This document shows positions 13,222 through 23,880 of a stretch of 64,000 nt of DNA, piece by piece (position 1 is the first letter of the stretch; each line of letters starts with the position of its first letter). The notes below the pieces were generated by a model. That model searched no databases and was not told the DNA's origin. It saw only the letters and a program-made list of their open reading frames with translations. This DNA is from Hydractinia symbiolongicarpus (Eukaryota; Cnidaria; Hydrozoa; Anthoathecata; Hydractiniidae): contig NC_079879.1 in NCBI RefSeq assembly GCF_029227915.1, positions 5,270,001 through 5,334,000 on the forward strand, in the 5' to 3' direction. A program made the position numbers and the translations under genes.

Positions 13222-13720
13222 CCGAGTTCTATTGCTTTTAAAATCGATACAGAGAAGTTCTATCGCTTTTAAAATCGATACAGAGAAGTTCTATCGCTTT
13301 TAAAATCGATACAAAGAAGTTCTATCGCTTTTAAAATCGATACTGTTTAGTTCCACCGCTTTTAAAATAGATAGAGAAGTTCCATCGCTTTTAAAATAAA
13401 CAGAGAAATTCTACCGCTTTTTAAATCGATACCGTTAAGTTTTATCGCTTTAAAAATCGATACTGTTTAGTGCTTTTAAAACCGAAAGAGAAGTTTCATC
13501 GATTTTAAAATCGATACTGTTAAGTTCTATCGCTTTTAAAATCAATGCCGTTAAGTGCCATCGCTTTTAAAATCGACACAGATAAGTTTCATTGCTTTTA
13601 AAATCGATACAGATAAGTTTCATCGCTTTTTAAACCGATGCAGAGAAGTTTTATCGCTTTTAAAATCGTACCGTTAAGTTCCATCGCTTTTAAAATCGAT
13701 ATCGATAGAGCGATAGAAGC
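13222..13720. repeat. 31-bp minisatellite
   Basis: About 16 tandem copies of a unit like AAGTTCTATCGCTTTTAAAA followed by TCGATACAGAG, period 31 with slight variation. It lies about 220-720 bp beyond the stop codon of FGFR gene A, so it may be part of its 3' UTR or just past its end. Many units contain the palindrome ATCGAT. Confidence 0.9.
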
Positions 13721-13938
13721 GATAAGTTCTAAAGCTCTCATTGGACATGAGTACGACACTGCAAAGGCTTCTTTATATGCCATGGTTTTTTTAAAACTTA
13801 AAAACAAAAAACGCACAACTAAAATTTGTTTAAAAATACGTCGGAAATTTTATATAAAACAGCTCTATTTAGTTTGGTTACTCATTAAAATATTTTTTCA
13901 TTCGTTAAGCAAACCGTATTTAGCTTAGAGAGCTTTAA

Positions 13939-14070
13939 TCAGCATTTTCCTAAAATATCATTAGCAGTTGCGGTGAAGGGGTTATTTTCTTCGCTGTTGA
14001 AACAGCCACTACTGTCGCCTTCTGTAGAAGTTAAAGACGACATTGAAGGTGCAAGAACATGCATATAGTC
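13939..14070 (-). CDS. FGFR: FGFR gene A C-terminal tail exon
   Basis: A 43-residue tail too short to stand out as an open frame. The acceptor TTTTATTTAG precedes [15 protein letters not shown] and the exon ends NDILGKC with a TGA stop. The tyrosine at the start corresponds in position to the PLC-gamma docking tyrosine of vertebrate FGFRs (a Y followed by two residues and a hydrophobic residue). The Ser/Thr/acidic run after it ([15 protein letters not shown]) parallels their SSGEDSVF stretch. The docking role is inferred from position. Confidence 0.85.
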   Translation of the reverse strand, partial: DYMHVLAPSMSSLTSTEGDSSGCFNSEENNPFTATANDILGKC

Positions 14071-17000
14071 CTAAATAAAATGAATACAAGATTAACCAAG
14101 ATGAAAAAACTTATCACCCGGACAAATAACACTTAATTTTTTACCTAAACCTGAAAATTAAATAATTTAAATATATAAACATCTAATAACGCATAACAAT
14201 GGCAGCTAATGGACTTTTTTTTTGTAGGGTGAAAAAACAACGCTACAAAGTTATATGAAAAATTGTGATATTTTATTGATCTAATTAAAAAAGCCATTTC
14301 CATTCTGCAAAATACACAGGCATAACATAAAAAAGAGGTTAGTTTAGAAATAATTCAAATTTTCCAGCGAAGTGGTGCACATTTAGCTTTTTTACCTTCA
14401 TTATCTCTCAAAATAATTTGTAAAGTTGGCAAATTTTTAAAAAGCTTATAAGGATTGTAGATAAATACATTATGACCAGTAGTGATTTGTTTCAGGACAC
14501 ATGTCACTTAACTGCAATGACATGCTGAATCAGTTCAACCTTGCAGCAGACACTATAAAAATCCTTATCTGGTCTTTGTTTAATATTCGATCGATTTACC
14601 ACATAACTCAACATGGCATGAATATAGAAACTATAGATGGTTTTAGGACTTGATGTTGACTAAGGACAGACTAGCAACTTTATAAAATCTAACCTTGTTT
14701 TCATGCAACATTTCAATTTTCTGCAACCACAGCAGATCATAAAAAGGTGATCTTAGAAAAGGCTTATTGAGCTCAGTTTATCTGTCTTTACTGTGGACAT
14801 TACTGTTATCATACTGCTACTTGGTTTTATTATATATTTTATTATTTTAGGATATTTTGTTCCTACCTGACTCGAAAGTTCTTCTAGAAGTGATTCAAGT
14901 TCGTGCAGAAGATCCGTAAAACTTGGTCGATTACTTGGATTCTCATACCAACATTTAACCATGATTTCATATCTAAATAAAAGGAAATAAGAAAGTGACT
15001 TTCGGTTTGCCATCATGCCTTTGCCATCATTAGCTTTTCTCCCTAAATCTCTATGTGACAACATCGCCAGAAAAACATGATAGGATCATTCTAACTTGCT
15101 TGTAACAAGCACAAACCGGTGCGCGGTGGCTTCAAATGGGCTGACAACACTAAATTTTAAAGTACGCCGGGAAGTGGAAAACTCGTCCCTGTAACTTTAT
15201 AATTGCAAGTCAAATGTGCTACGACTACAATATAGAAATTAAAATATTTTACCGATAGTTATAAGGTAAAAAAGTTAAACTATAGAATGTAAGCATACAC
15301 TTCAGCAGGACAGACTTGTGGTTTATCCATACGAAAACCAGATTTGAGCAGGTCAAACAATCTCTCGACAGGAATACCAGGATAGGGAGATCCACCCAGC
15401 GTAAATATCTCCCATAATAACACTCCAAACGCCCAAACATCGCTCTGCGTTGTGTAGATGCGATCAAACAGAGCTTCGATAGCAAGCCATTTAACTGGAA
15501 GCCGTCCCTGAATGAACATAACAGTAACTTCTAAACAACTACACTCCACGCACTTAAACAAAAAGAGAAATATTATAAAGATTCTTACATCTGTAGTTTT
15601 TCTGTAATAATCAATATCGTTTGTACTTCTTGCTAGACCAAAATCTGCAATCTTGATGACGTAATTTTCGCCAACCAAAACATTACGAGCTGCAAGATCG
15701 CGATGGATGCACTAAAAAAAATATAAAAAGATTTTAGCTCACATCGCAGCTTTCAAAGTGAGGATATTACAGGCCTCCGACATAAACATTCGTGATTTTA
15801 AACTATTTTTATATAAATTTCATGCTACCCCATGCCGTGTTATCATACAAAAATTTAAAACTTCTCTGTTAATAAAGAGCGAACATGCTTTAAGCGCTAA
15901 AGCGCTAATTCCACGAATTTTGGATAGAAAAAGTTCTGCCAGTAAATAATTTGTTACTCAAATAAAACAATCGCAGTAAAACTTTTCAATACCTTCCTAG
16001 AAGCGAGATATTCCATCCCTTTTGCAATCTGTAACGCAAAAGACACCATGTCTTTGGTCACAAGTAAAGGTTTTGGCCGTTCATCAGAATCAGATGGCGG
16101 AGGGCGTTTAGAACGAAGATATTGGCGGAGGTTTCCATAGGGTGCATACTCAACCACCGCGTAAATAGGATCTGGAGATATCAAGAAATACTAATTTCTA
16201 ATTAAAACTAAACCATTAAAACATATGTAAAGTTAATTAAGGTGAAAACTATATACCACTTTGAGTACAACACCCGATAAAATTGATGATATTTTGATGC
16301 CTTCCTATAGTTTTCATTGTTTCCATTTCTGACAGCAGATCCAAAAGTTCGTGTTCAGTAGCATCAGCTATAAAAATATTTAACATAACAAAAATATTTC
16401 TCCGACATAACAAAATATTTCTTCAACATAACAAAATATTTCTCCAAGATAACAAAATATTTCTCCAACATAACAAAATATTTCTCCAAGATAACAAAAT
16501 ATTTCTCCAACATAACAAAATATTTCTTCAGCATAAAAAATTTCTCCCACGTAAAAATATATCCGCAACAAAAACGTCTAACATTCATCTTTCCCTTTCT
16601 ATCGATGTTGTACTTGAGGAAGAAAATAGCTGCAAAAATTTCAAAATATTTTGGAACGTTTTTTATGCTTAGGATATGTTAAGCTAGCTTGCAAAGAATC
16701 TTAGTTTTTTTATGCTTAATGTTATAAAGAAAAGGTTGACGAAGTGTAAACTGTACTTTATGAATCACACCAATACAGAAAAAGCTACAGATTAATCGAA
16801 TTAATGTAAGTCCAACTTTAAGTGTCAGTAGTTTTTTACATGGCACATTCTTGAATATAATTGACATGTAAAAACTGAAGGGAGATATACAGCAAACTGG
16901 CAAACCATAAAAGTTTTAATTCAGTATATCAATTTTATTTATTCATTTACATATTGTCTTAAGGAAGCAAATAACCTGCACAAATATTTAAGTGGTCCCA

Positions 17001-20000
17001 AAATAATTTATTTTGAAGATACATTTGTGCGGATGACCATATTTCTCGGAAATTTGCAAAATTAATTTTTGCAGATGAAATAAATAAACAGCAATGACCT
17101 CAATATTTAGAAATAGAAATTGTCGCAGACACAAAAATAGAAAATTTTGTGAAAGAATTTTTTGCAGATGATCGCTTTTAAAAACTTTCTGCAAATGATT
17201 TGTTCCCTTAAGATACCAGACAATAGCTCACCAAAAAAGCTTAAAGAAACAAAAATTGGCAAATATTTAAACAAACTTTGAATTCATTCTTTCTCTCTAA
17301 GAATGATTAACTTTCTAAACGCAATTTATTTAGTATAAACACAGCAATAATTATACCTTTGATTCTCTTCTTAAGCTCAATGTACACTACACAAAAAAGT
17401 AACCAGCATACCTTTCAACATTTTTATAGCAACAGTTGTTTGATGTTCTTCACATTTTTTTAACCCAACTGCCTGCGCTTTCACTACAACTCCAAAAGCT
17501 CCCTCACCAAGTGTTTCAGAAATATGCAGACAGTCACGATCAATCTCCCATTCTGGATCAAAGGGGATTTCAAATACATCTAGATGAGAAGTGATTTTAT
17601 GTAAATACATAAGTTTTAGAAAAAATAACATGCCTTTATGCTAGAAAAGGCTAATGAAACAAAAAGGGAGTATTTTCAATGCCCTAAATGTACAGTTTAA
17701 TTCAGTACCATATCTAGTGAATAATTGATAAATTATATTGAGATACACATCCCCATTCCTAAAAACGAGTTATAGTTGACTGATTTAGTTATAATTGACT
17801 TAGGTTACTGGTTGGGTAATAGTTTGCCACCTGAGCAAACAATAACATATAACCAGAATTTAAAGTATAGTTTCCAGTACTTCCAGTCTTCATGTACACA
17901 ACAGATATAGCAAATAAATTATTAAAACAGATAGGATGACCTGACAAAGAAATAAGGTGAAAAATACTTTACCATTAAGGTCACCAAATATCAGTTTGGC
18001 ATCTGAAATACTATAAATTCTTCCATCATGAAGCAAGGGAACAGCCGAACCTCCACTAGAAAAACCTCGAAATTTTTGTGAAGAATTGTCTGGATCAATA
18101 TTAAGCTTTTTGACATCTGTGAGTGCTATGCTACCAGCTTTCCCAGCTTGTTTCTTAGACCGCCACTTAAAAAACAGTGCTGCGAGCACAACACATGCAA
18201 TGATAACAGCAGCACTCAACACACCAATTACTATCAACATTGTTTTGCTTTTAGTGCCTACTTTCCTGCTTGATGCTATCAGTGTCTGTTGCTCTAAACA
18301 AAACATTGGAAATTTATGATAAATAATAAAAACAGTAAAAATTTTGTGACGGATTTGGTACAATGAAGCAATGGTTTTTTTACTTTTTCACAATCTAATA
18401 CAAAAAACTGTCTTCCTTGCCTTTAAATCCATAACAAAGTTACAATATCATACAATAAAAACGAGTTAAGTCATTGAAGATTAGGAAATGTTTTGTGCAA
18501 TGAACAGTATGTCTGGGGTTTTTCTAAAGACATTTTATTGACTAAAAAATTAATTCAACTGTTTACCTCCTAACACTAGCTTCATCTCAATTAAGCACAA
18601 ACTTTAAGTAAGTTTCAAAAATCTTTTGATAGTGGTGCCAGCTTGTGGACTTTAATAAACATTTTTTGCAACTAATAACAAATTAAACACACACATACCT
18701 CTTTGCAGTACATTCAGATACATGTTAGCACTGTCAATTCCAATGTGGTTGCTGACTAAGCATGTGTAATAACCCGAATCATTTACTGTTAAGTTTACTA
18801 GCATCAATTCTACACCATAAATGCCGCTTTTCCCCACATTCTCTATGGATATTGGATTTGACTGATTTCGGTGTAAGAACTTTCCAAATTTAGAAAGAAA
18901 TTGTTGTGATTGCGAATCAATTACTTTTTGGATCACAGTTTTGTTCACCGAGTGTGCCCATTTAAACCAATTAAAGTGAGAAACTGATAAACTTATAATA
19001 TCCAGACACTCTATCGTTGTATTTTCTCCAACATATCTTGTTTGATTCTTAAATGGGTCCTTCATAAGATGAGGTCTGGAACGAACGTCTTCTAAAACAT
19101 AACGTAAAACCCTACAGTTAAGCATGTAGTGAAAAAGAAGCTTTTTTAATTAGAATCATGTCATACTTTCCCAATTTACCAGTTTGTTAACCAATCAGTT
19201 AATACTTTACTACCTCTTTATTATAAATTATTTTTCTTCGATTGTTTTTATATTTGTAAAACCGGATGCAAGATATGAATTCCTAATAATGCATTTGGTT
19301 TCATTAACAAGTATAAAAAAATCCTCATGACTAATTCCTAAATTTAGAATTACAGGAAACTTTGTGTACTGTGCCACTAGAGTACCTTGCCATTACACAG
19401 GCAATGACAAACATTCTAGTGGCTACAAAGTATGGCTTATTATGCATAAAAATATTTACAGTGTGTCAACATGCTAGTAAAAAAATAATTTGTCACCCCT
19501 GTAAGGTATTTTATAAATAACTGCAATGGCTTGTCCTGGTTGCAGTTACGGCAAAGTAGAAGGCTTAATTTAATCAAATAAAGTCCTTTGACCAGTGATT
19601 ACTCAAGTGATTCAGATACAGATTCGTCACATTTTAGTTAATCAATTTCCAAATGTTGCAAACCTTAAAAATCCAAATCACTCCCCCAACATTTTGACTC
19701 ACACACACCATAATTATTAGAGCAGGTGGTAGAACCCATGGCAAAACTCTCCTATCCTTTATCAGTTACGAAATTAATTTTAAACCTAAATTTTTACATG
19801 CAACATGCATAATTTTGTACAGAAGGGCAAGCAATGTTATTTTATAGGATATGATGTGCAACAGGCTGGATCTTTTTCTTAAGTTACAGCCTGATAAAGA
19901 ACAAAATATTTTAAAACAAAAGTGAATTGAAAGGGTTATCAAACAGAAAAGAAGTTAAAGGGGTCCCAAGGTACTTTAACAAGTTGGACTTACCTCAAAG

Positions 20001-23000
20001 ATTTTCATAAGAAATTTCCAATGGCATTATTCACTTTTGTTAAAACTTCATGGTTTTTAAATATTCGTTTTTTTTGCCACCATGATGGCAGCTTCGATCT
20101 TAAAAATTTCAGACTAGCTCCAGTCTTTTTAGTGCCACGTGACCCTGTTACGTCATATTTATGTAGCGCTCACAAATTATTGACTTTCATTCGTTATCAT
20201 TAATGACTTCCATAGCCAAAAACAAATAATATGCTGTCCGATGGTAAAAATTTCAACGTTCCACTTTTTTAAATAGGTCTCTGTACGAATGATTTATGTT
20301 TTTGTTTAAAAAATAATTCAACATGATATACTAGCCGTGTAAGTATACCTTGATATCTTTTGTTACTTTTATTTGCCTTCCAAAATATATCCTACTGAAA
20401 TAAAAATCATACACAAATGTGTGGCATGTTAAATTATCAGTAAATTTTACAGCCAGCGTCTCAAAAAAAGTCCTTTGAAATAAAAATTATGCACAATTTA
20501 TTTTTCGTTTAATTGCTCAGCTATGTAAGAACATATGCAGAGTTACTTTTATTTTCTAAATAAATATAATTGTTTGTAAAAAACTTTATGCAGAATTATT
20601 TTAACTTTTTTTAAAAAAATAATCGTTTGTAGAGTACTTTCGTTTCACTTTGCTGACAGAAGGCATCTGTTCAGGCTATAACAGTTAGTAATGTTTAAAG
20701 CGCTACATAAATATTACGTAACAGGGTCACGTGCCGCTAAGAAAAACTGGAGCTAGAATAAAAATTTTTAATGAAGAAAAGGGTCGAAGATAGCCAAGAT
20801 GGCGGTCGAGCAAGATGAAAAATAGCAATATCTAGAGTTACATGAAGTTGTAACAAAAAGTGAATGTATCATTTAGCATTTCTCATGCACATCTTTAAGG
20901 TGAATCGAACTTGTAAAGGTACCTTGGGATCCCTTTAAAGAATTTTAATTATCTAAAAACACACAGCATTGTGTACCCAGGGGTCAAGGACCTCTAGTTT
21001 TAATCTTACAAATGTTAAACCATCATTGCCCTTGACTTCTTCGAAAAATAGATTTTTTCTTACCGCGAACTGTTAGTATAAAAGAGAATTTTAGCACTTT
21101 GCCTTTATTTTTAACTTCACATCTGTATCTTCCATTGTCATCTGATTTAACAGAATGTAACGTGAATTTTGGTTCATTATAAGTGTGGAGCTTTTTACTG
21201 TTTTTAAACCATTCATATGTTATTGCTCCCTCTCCAACTGCAAGACACTGAAATGTATGTGTGCTGCCTGCTGCAATAAGAGTAGTAGCATCAAGTTTCA
21301 TCCTTTCCATTGCAACAAAACTAAATTCCAAATCTAAAATGACAAAACATCAGATTTATAGTTACACCACTACCTTTATGAAGATAATATCAAAAGTTTT
21401 CATTAAATTACCTAAACAAAATGAAACTATATATTTTTTAATTTGTCTGACTACAAGATATCTGAACTTTTTGACCTTCAGAGTGAAGAATTCTATGTAA
21501 AAATTTTTACGTTGTTAGTGTTATTCTAGCAGTGCAACTATGTGCATGTTGCTGGGGTCTATATTTCCCTGTCAATCACTATATAACAATAAAAAAACTC
21601 TCAAGACCATCACTTTTTTACATAATTGAATGTTTGAAACATGTTTAATACAAGTTTAATTTTAAAATTAGTTTCGCAGGCTGGGCTTTTGAATTACAAA
21701 CAATGACGAGTGTTGGAGATTTTGTGGACTTGTTTTGTTTTAATTTTTTAAGATTGACTGTTTTAGGGCATAGTAAACTTAGGAAATGTATTTGTCTTAA
21801 AGATTTTCAATTTGTTTCCTTGTGTTAAAGGAAAACTAAACATAAAAATGATTTTTTAATATGCTGTCATAATAAATAGGTGGTATAATTCAAAAATAAA
21901 GAAATTCACATTACATGTCTCTTTATACCTGAATAACAGCAATATTCATGTGAGGAAAACTTCTTGTCATTACTATAGTATTATCATATAGTGAGCAGAT
22001 TTAGCTTTATTAAATATTGCAGAAGCATCTAGCAAATCAACTTTTGTGGCCAGAAGTTGCATAACTTGGCATACACTAAAGTCACTACATACATAAACTA
22101 AATTCTTTTTTCCAAGGAGTCATATGAAAGGAGTTTTGGAGTCATATGAAAGAGTAAGACTTACGTAAACTAATTTCTGATGGTTGGAACATTTTTTAAA
22201 AAAATCTTATGTATCAACCTACCAAACGGTATGCTTAAAAGTTGGGAGAGTGTTAAAAAAGCCCAATTAGGGTTACAAACTCAAGTTGACATTAGTTATA
22301 TGCTTCAGAAACATACATTTAATATAATCCTGCTGATTAATTTACTTTTTGTAAAAATGGTAGCTCGATGTAGCAGAAATGGCAATTTTCTAAGTAAAAA
22401 TGTCTTGCATCTTGCCATTGAATATTTGTTGAGTTTTTTAACGCCAATTTAGACAGTGAACTATATTTGACATTATATATCAAGTTTACTAAAAATAGAA
22501 TACTTAACAATAAGTTATTGTACGGAAAATTATTGAAAAATTTTCAACAGAAGCAAAAAAAAAGTTTAGTTTAACTACTAATAAAATCTAAAACTAATTG
22601 ATTTTATTCAGCAATAGTTTAGAAAAAATTAAAGAATAGCGACATCTAAAAGTACATGTAGCTCCAAATTTAGCAACTTTTACAGAATTATCACGTTGTA
22701 AAGTTTTACTTTTGAATAGAATGAGTGAGAATAAAAGCTTTGCCATAACAAACTCAACAGATGAAGAGTAATTTATTAAACTAGTCGGTAGCCTGTGGAA
22801 AAATCCACGAGTTCGCCCATTTTTTTTATTTCGCATTGCGTGGATCTCGCTACTTGCGGTACCATTTTGCGTGACACACAGACGCATACGGGTATTATAA
22901 TATAGATAACTCATAGATTATTGGAATACAAATTAGATTATAACAATATCTTTCTTTTAGCATACTTAGTAACTATACGCGAATAATTTATTGTCTAAAA

Positions 23001-23695
23001 GGACATTTATATATATAACATATACGTTTTCATACCTTTAACTTTTAACGTATAATTGAATGCAATAATGTTATATTTATTCCTAGCTTGACAAGTATAT
23101 CGTCCACTGTCACCATTTTTAATTTGCTGTAATGTCATTGAGGACTGACTAAAATCCCTCAATAGTTTGCCATCTTTATACCATTGATACTCAATTGGTT
23201 TCTCTCCAGTGGCATGACATATGAATATATACGAATCTCCTTTCTTGACAACATTTTCTTTCTCTTGTATCATTTCATCCATTGAAATAAAGCTCAATTT
23301 TACTAGTGATATAAAAAAGTTTTTAGGTAGAAATAGGGTATATGGGATGCATTATTTACCAAAAAAAGACAAAACAGTGTGAAGGTACCTTTAGGTATAG
23401 TAACATTGTATGTTCTTAATGTAGCTGTACGATTTTTCACATCTTGGCAAGTATACAGCCCACTATCCATTTGAGTGGTATTCTTAATTTTCAAAACAAC
23501 TCCACCATGTTTAAAAGTATAATGTTTGTTGGTCTTGTCAATAACTTGGCCATCTTTAAGCCACAAAACTTCCCTTGAAAATTTACAGCCTAAAATTATT
23601 CGCTGACCGACTTTAACTTCCTTCAATATTGTTGAGGCTAATAAAAAAACATAACAAAAGTCATCAACCAACAAAGGGCGGTCAAATCCAAACAA
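13939..23695 (-). CDS. FGFR: FGF receptor tyrosine kinase (gene A), 12 exons
   Basis: Exons in transcription order: 23389-23695 (signal/Ig1), 23036-23302 (Ig2a), 21064-21333 (Ig2b), 18699-19091 (Ig3), 17973-18293 (membrane helix, juxtamembrane), 17412-17579, 16257-16367, 15993-16171, 15589-15711, 15299-15507, 14867-14972 (kinase), 13939-14070 (tail). All have GT/AG borders and compatible phases; together 2586 nt, 861 aa. The helix is at residues 430-455. The kinase has GEGAFG (544-549), the VAIK lysine (572), HRDLAARN (Asp 677), DFG (Asp 695), activation-loop YY (707-708) and [22 protein letters not shown]. All key residues are present, so it should be active. The split-free FGFR kinase and the [12 protein letters not shown] hinge fit the FGFR family, whose Hydra member is kringelchen. 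Two Ig2-type exons are unusual. The N terminus is the least certain part. Confidence 0.93.
16376..16560. repeat. 21-bp minisatellite abutting a kinase-exon splice acceptor
   Basis: About nine units of ATAACAAAATATTTCTCCAA plus one base, period 21. It lies in the FGFR gene A intron and ends only 9 bases before the acceptor of the exon at 16257-16367. Because 21 is a multiple of three, it creates two spurious minus-strand frames. Confidence 0.9.
19959..20934. mobile_element. TTAA-flanked Kolobok-like non-autonomous element in FGFR intron
   Basis: The ends read AGGGGTCCCAAGGTAC on the left and, in reverse complement, AGGGATCCCAAGGTACC on the right. TTAA lies directly outside on both sides (19955-19958 and 20935-20938). 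Long inverted arms continue inward, including CACGTGACCCTGTTACGT and its mirror at about 20720. No transposase is encoded. It sits in the intron between the Ig2b and Ig3 exons of gene A. Confidence 0.8.
21040..21860. repeat. segment duplicated at 42400-43215 (Ig2 exon plus flank)
   Basis: The Ig2b exon of gene A and about 500 bp of its upstream intron are nearly identical to the Ig2 exon and intron of gene C. Small indels and substitutions accumulate only toward the far end. This indicates recent duplication or gene conversion between an active-kinase receptor and a kinase-less one. Confidence 0.88.
22781..22906 (-). mobile_element. short non-autonomous Helitron
   Basis: On the minus strand it begins TCTATATTATAATACCC and ends with a hairpin (GTGGATTTTTCCAC) about 12 bases before CTAG. 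The host base before it is A and after it is T, the classic Helitron insertion context. It is 126 bp, in the intron of gene A between Ig2a and Ig2b, and homologous to the copies at 46244 and 53133. Confidence 0.8.
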
Positions 23696-23880
23696 GTAAA
23701 CTTCTGCTAATAAATGTCTTTAAGCGTTATGAAAAATAACATACATTTAATATTTAATAAAGAAATATATTCTCATTATATGACTGTATCTGTGATGTGT
23801 AGAAATTTACTTCCTGAAAACTTTATTTCATATAAAAGAGCTTGAAAACAATCTCTAAAAGTAACTTTTCCAAGCTAGCA

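Noticed and set aside
16364-16588. Two minus-strand frames of 63-74 codons with YFVMLEK-type repeats
   Set aside because: They are a 21-bp minisatellite in an intron; the period being a multiple of three keeps the frame open.
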